A stretch of 64,000 nucleotides of DNA. Source: Acidobacteriota bacterium (GTDB lineage: Bacteria > Acidobacteriota > Terriglobia > Terriglobales > SCQP01). The first letter of the stretch is position 1, and each line of letters opens with the position of its first letter. Where the stretch lies: NCBI GenBank assembly GCA_027459505.1, contig DAIDIE010000013.1:1-64000 (forward strand). The letters are read 5' to 3'. Made by a program: the position numbers and the translations under genes. Of this stretch, positions 63,961 to 64,000 are shown piece after piece. The notes beneath the pieces were generated by a model, which saw nothing but the letters and a program-made list of their open reading frames with translations, was not told where the DNA came from and ran no database searches.

Positions 63961-64000
63961 GGGATAAGAGGCCGTGCGGTTCGGCTGGACAGTGCGAGAT

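Noticed and set aside
1-64000. tRNA, rRNA, CRISPR or prophage
   Set aside because: No cloverleaf, rRNA segment, regular repeat-spacer array or phage gene was recognised in any gap. A tRNAscan/Infernal run would be decisive for small RNAs.

Overview
The window is GC-rich chromosomal DNA, almost fully coding, from a diderm (LPS-bearing) bacterium. It carries KdsD and KdsC for Kdo, a WaaF-type heptosyltransferase, a TonB-type protein, secretin-based Tad pilus machinery and periplasmic enzymes. An ASPIC/UnbV-type FG-GAP protein, a SYLF protein, a class-D-like sortase, tandem DUF4139 proteins and a bifunctional FtcD fit Acidobacteriota best. That placement is inferred from gene content; there is no rRNA here to confirm it.

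Layout. 1-1456 is an IS3-family element whose left end lies at the window edge. 1784-7484 holds three tandem exported DUF4139 paralogues. 7503-11942 is a histidine-degradation operon (hutU, hutI, FtcD) without hutH. 12122-20731 is a mix of catabolic and peptidase genes: acyl-CoA carboxylase beta chain, Dcp, a DlgD-like dehydrogenase, an M20 peptidase and a Tat-exported GH30. Among them is a ribbon-helix-helix gene next to a deleted fic gene. 21025-29518 holds a GT39-like membrane protein, era-nrdR-glnD, a SYLF protein and thiO. 29592-33804 holds the sortase and a very large TPR/FG-GAP/UnbV protein. 34041-41689 holds kdsD-kdsC, a phosphoesterase, a TonB-like protein, a LolA-like/M48 protease, a DedA protein and a TrmH-type methyltransferase. 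41771-46526 is metH and waaF.

The most coherent and interesting block is 46552-62953, a complete Tad/Flp pilus locus. The minus-strand operon reads flp-tadV-cpaB-cpaC-tadZ-tadA-tadB-tadC, then a 32-residue membrane microprotein and a DUF192 gene. Upstream of flp are two GT-C-like membrane proteins. Divergent from them is a sigma-54 activator whose receiver domain has lost its phospho-acceptor Asp, followed by three TadE/TadG-type genes. A well-matched -24/-12 sigma-54 promoter lies about 50 bases upstream of flp, with a perfect GTCACC/GGTGAC dyad about 250 bases further up, so a regulatory circuit can be proposed from sequence alone. The window ends in miaA.

Several genes (hutU, mccB-like, the RHH gene, era, less strictly metH) have a -10-like hexamer almost directly before the start codon and no Shine-Dalgarno, suggesting leaderless transcripts. 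No rRNA, tRNA, CRISPR array or prophage was seen.
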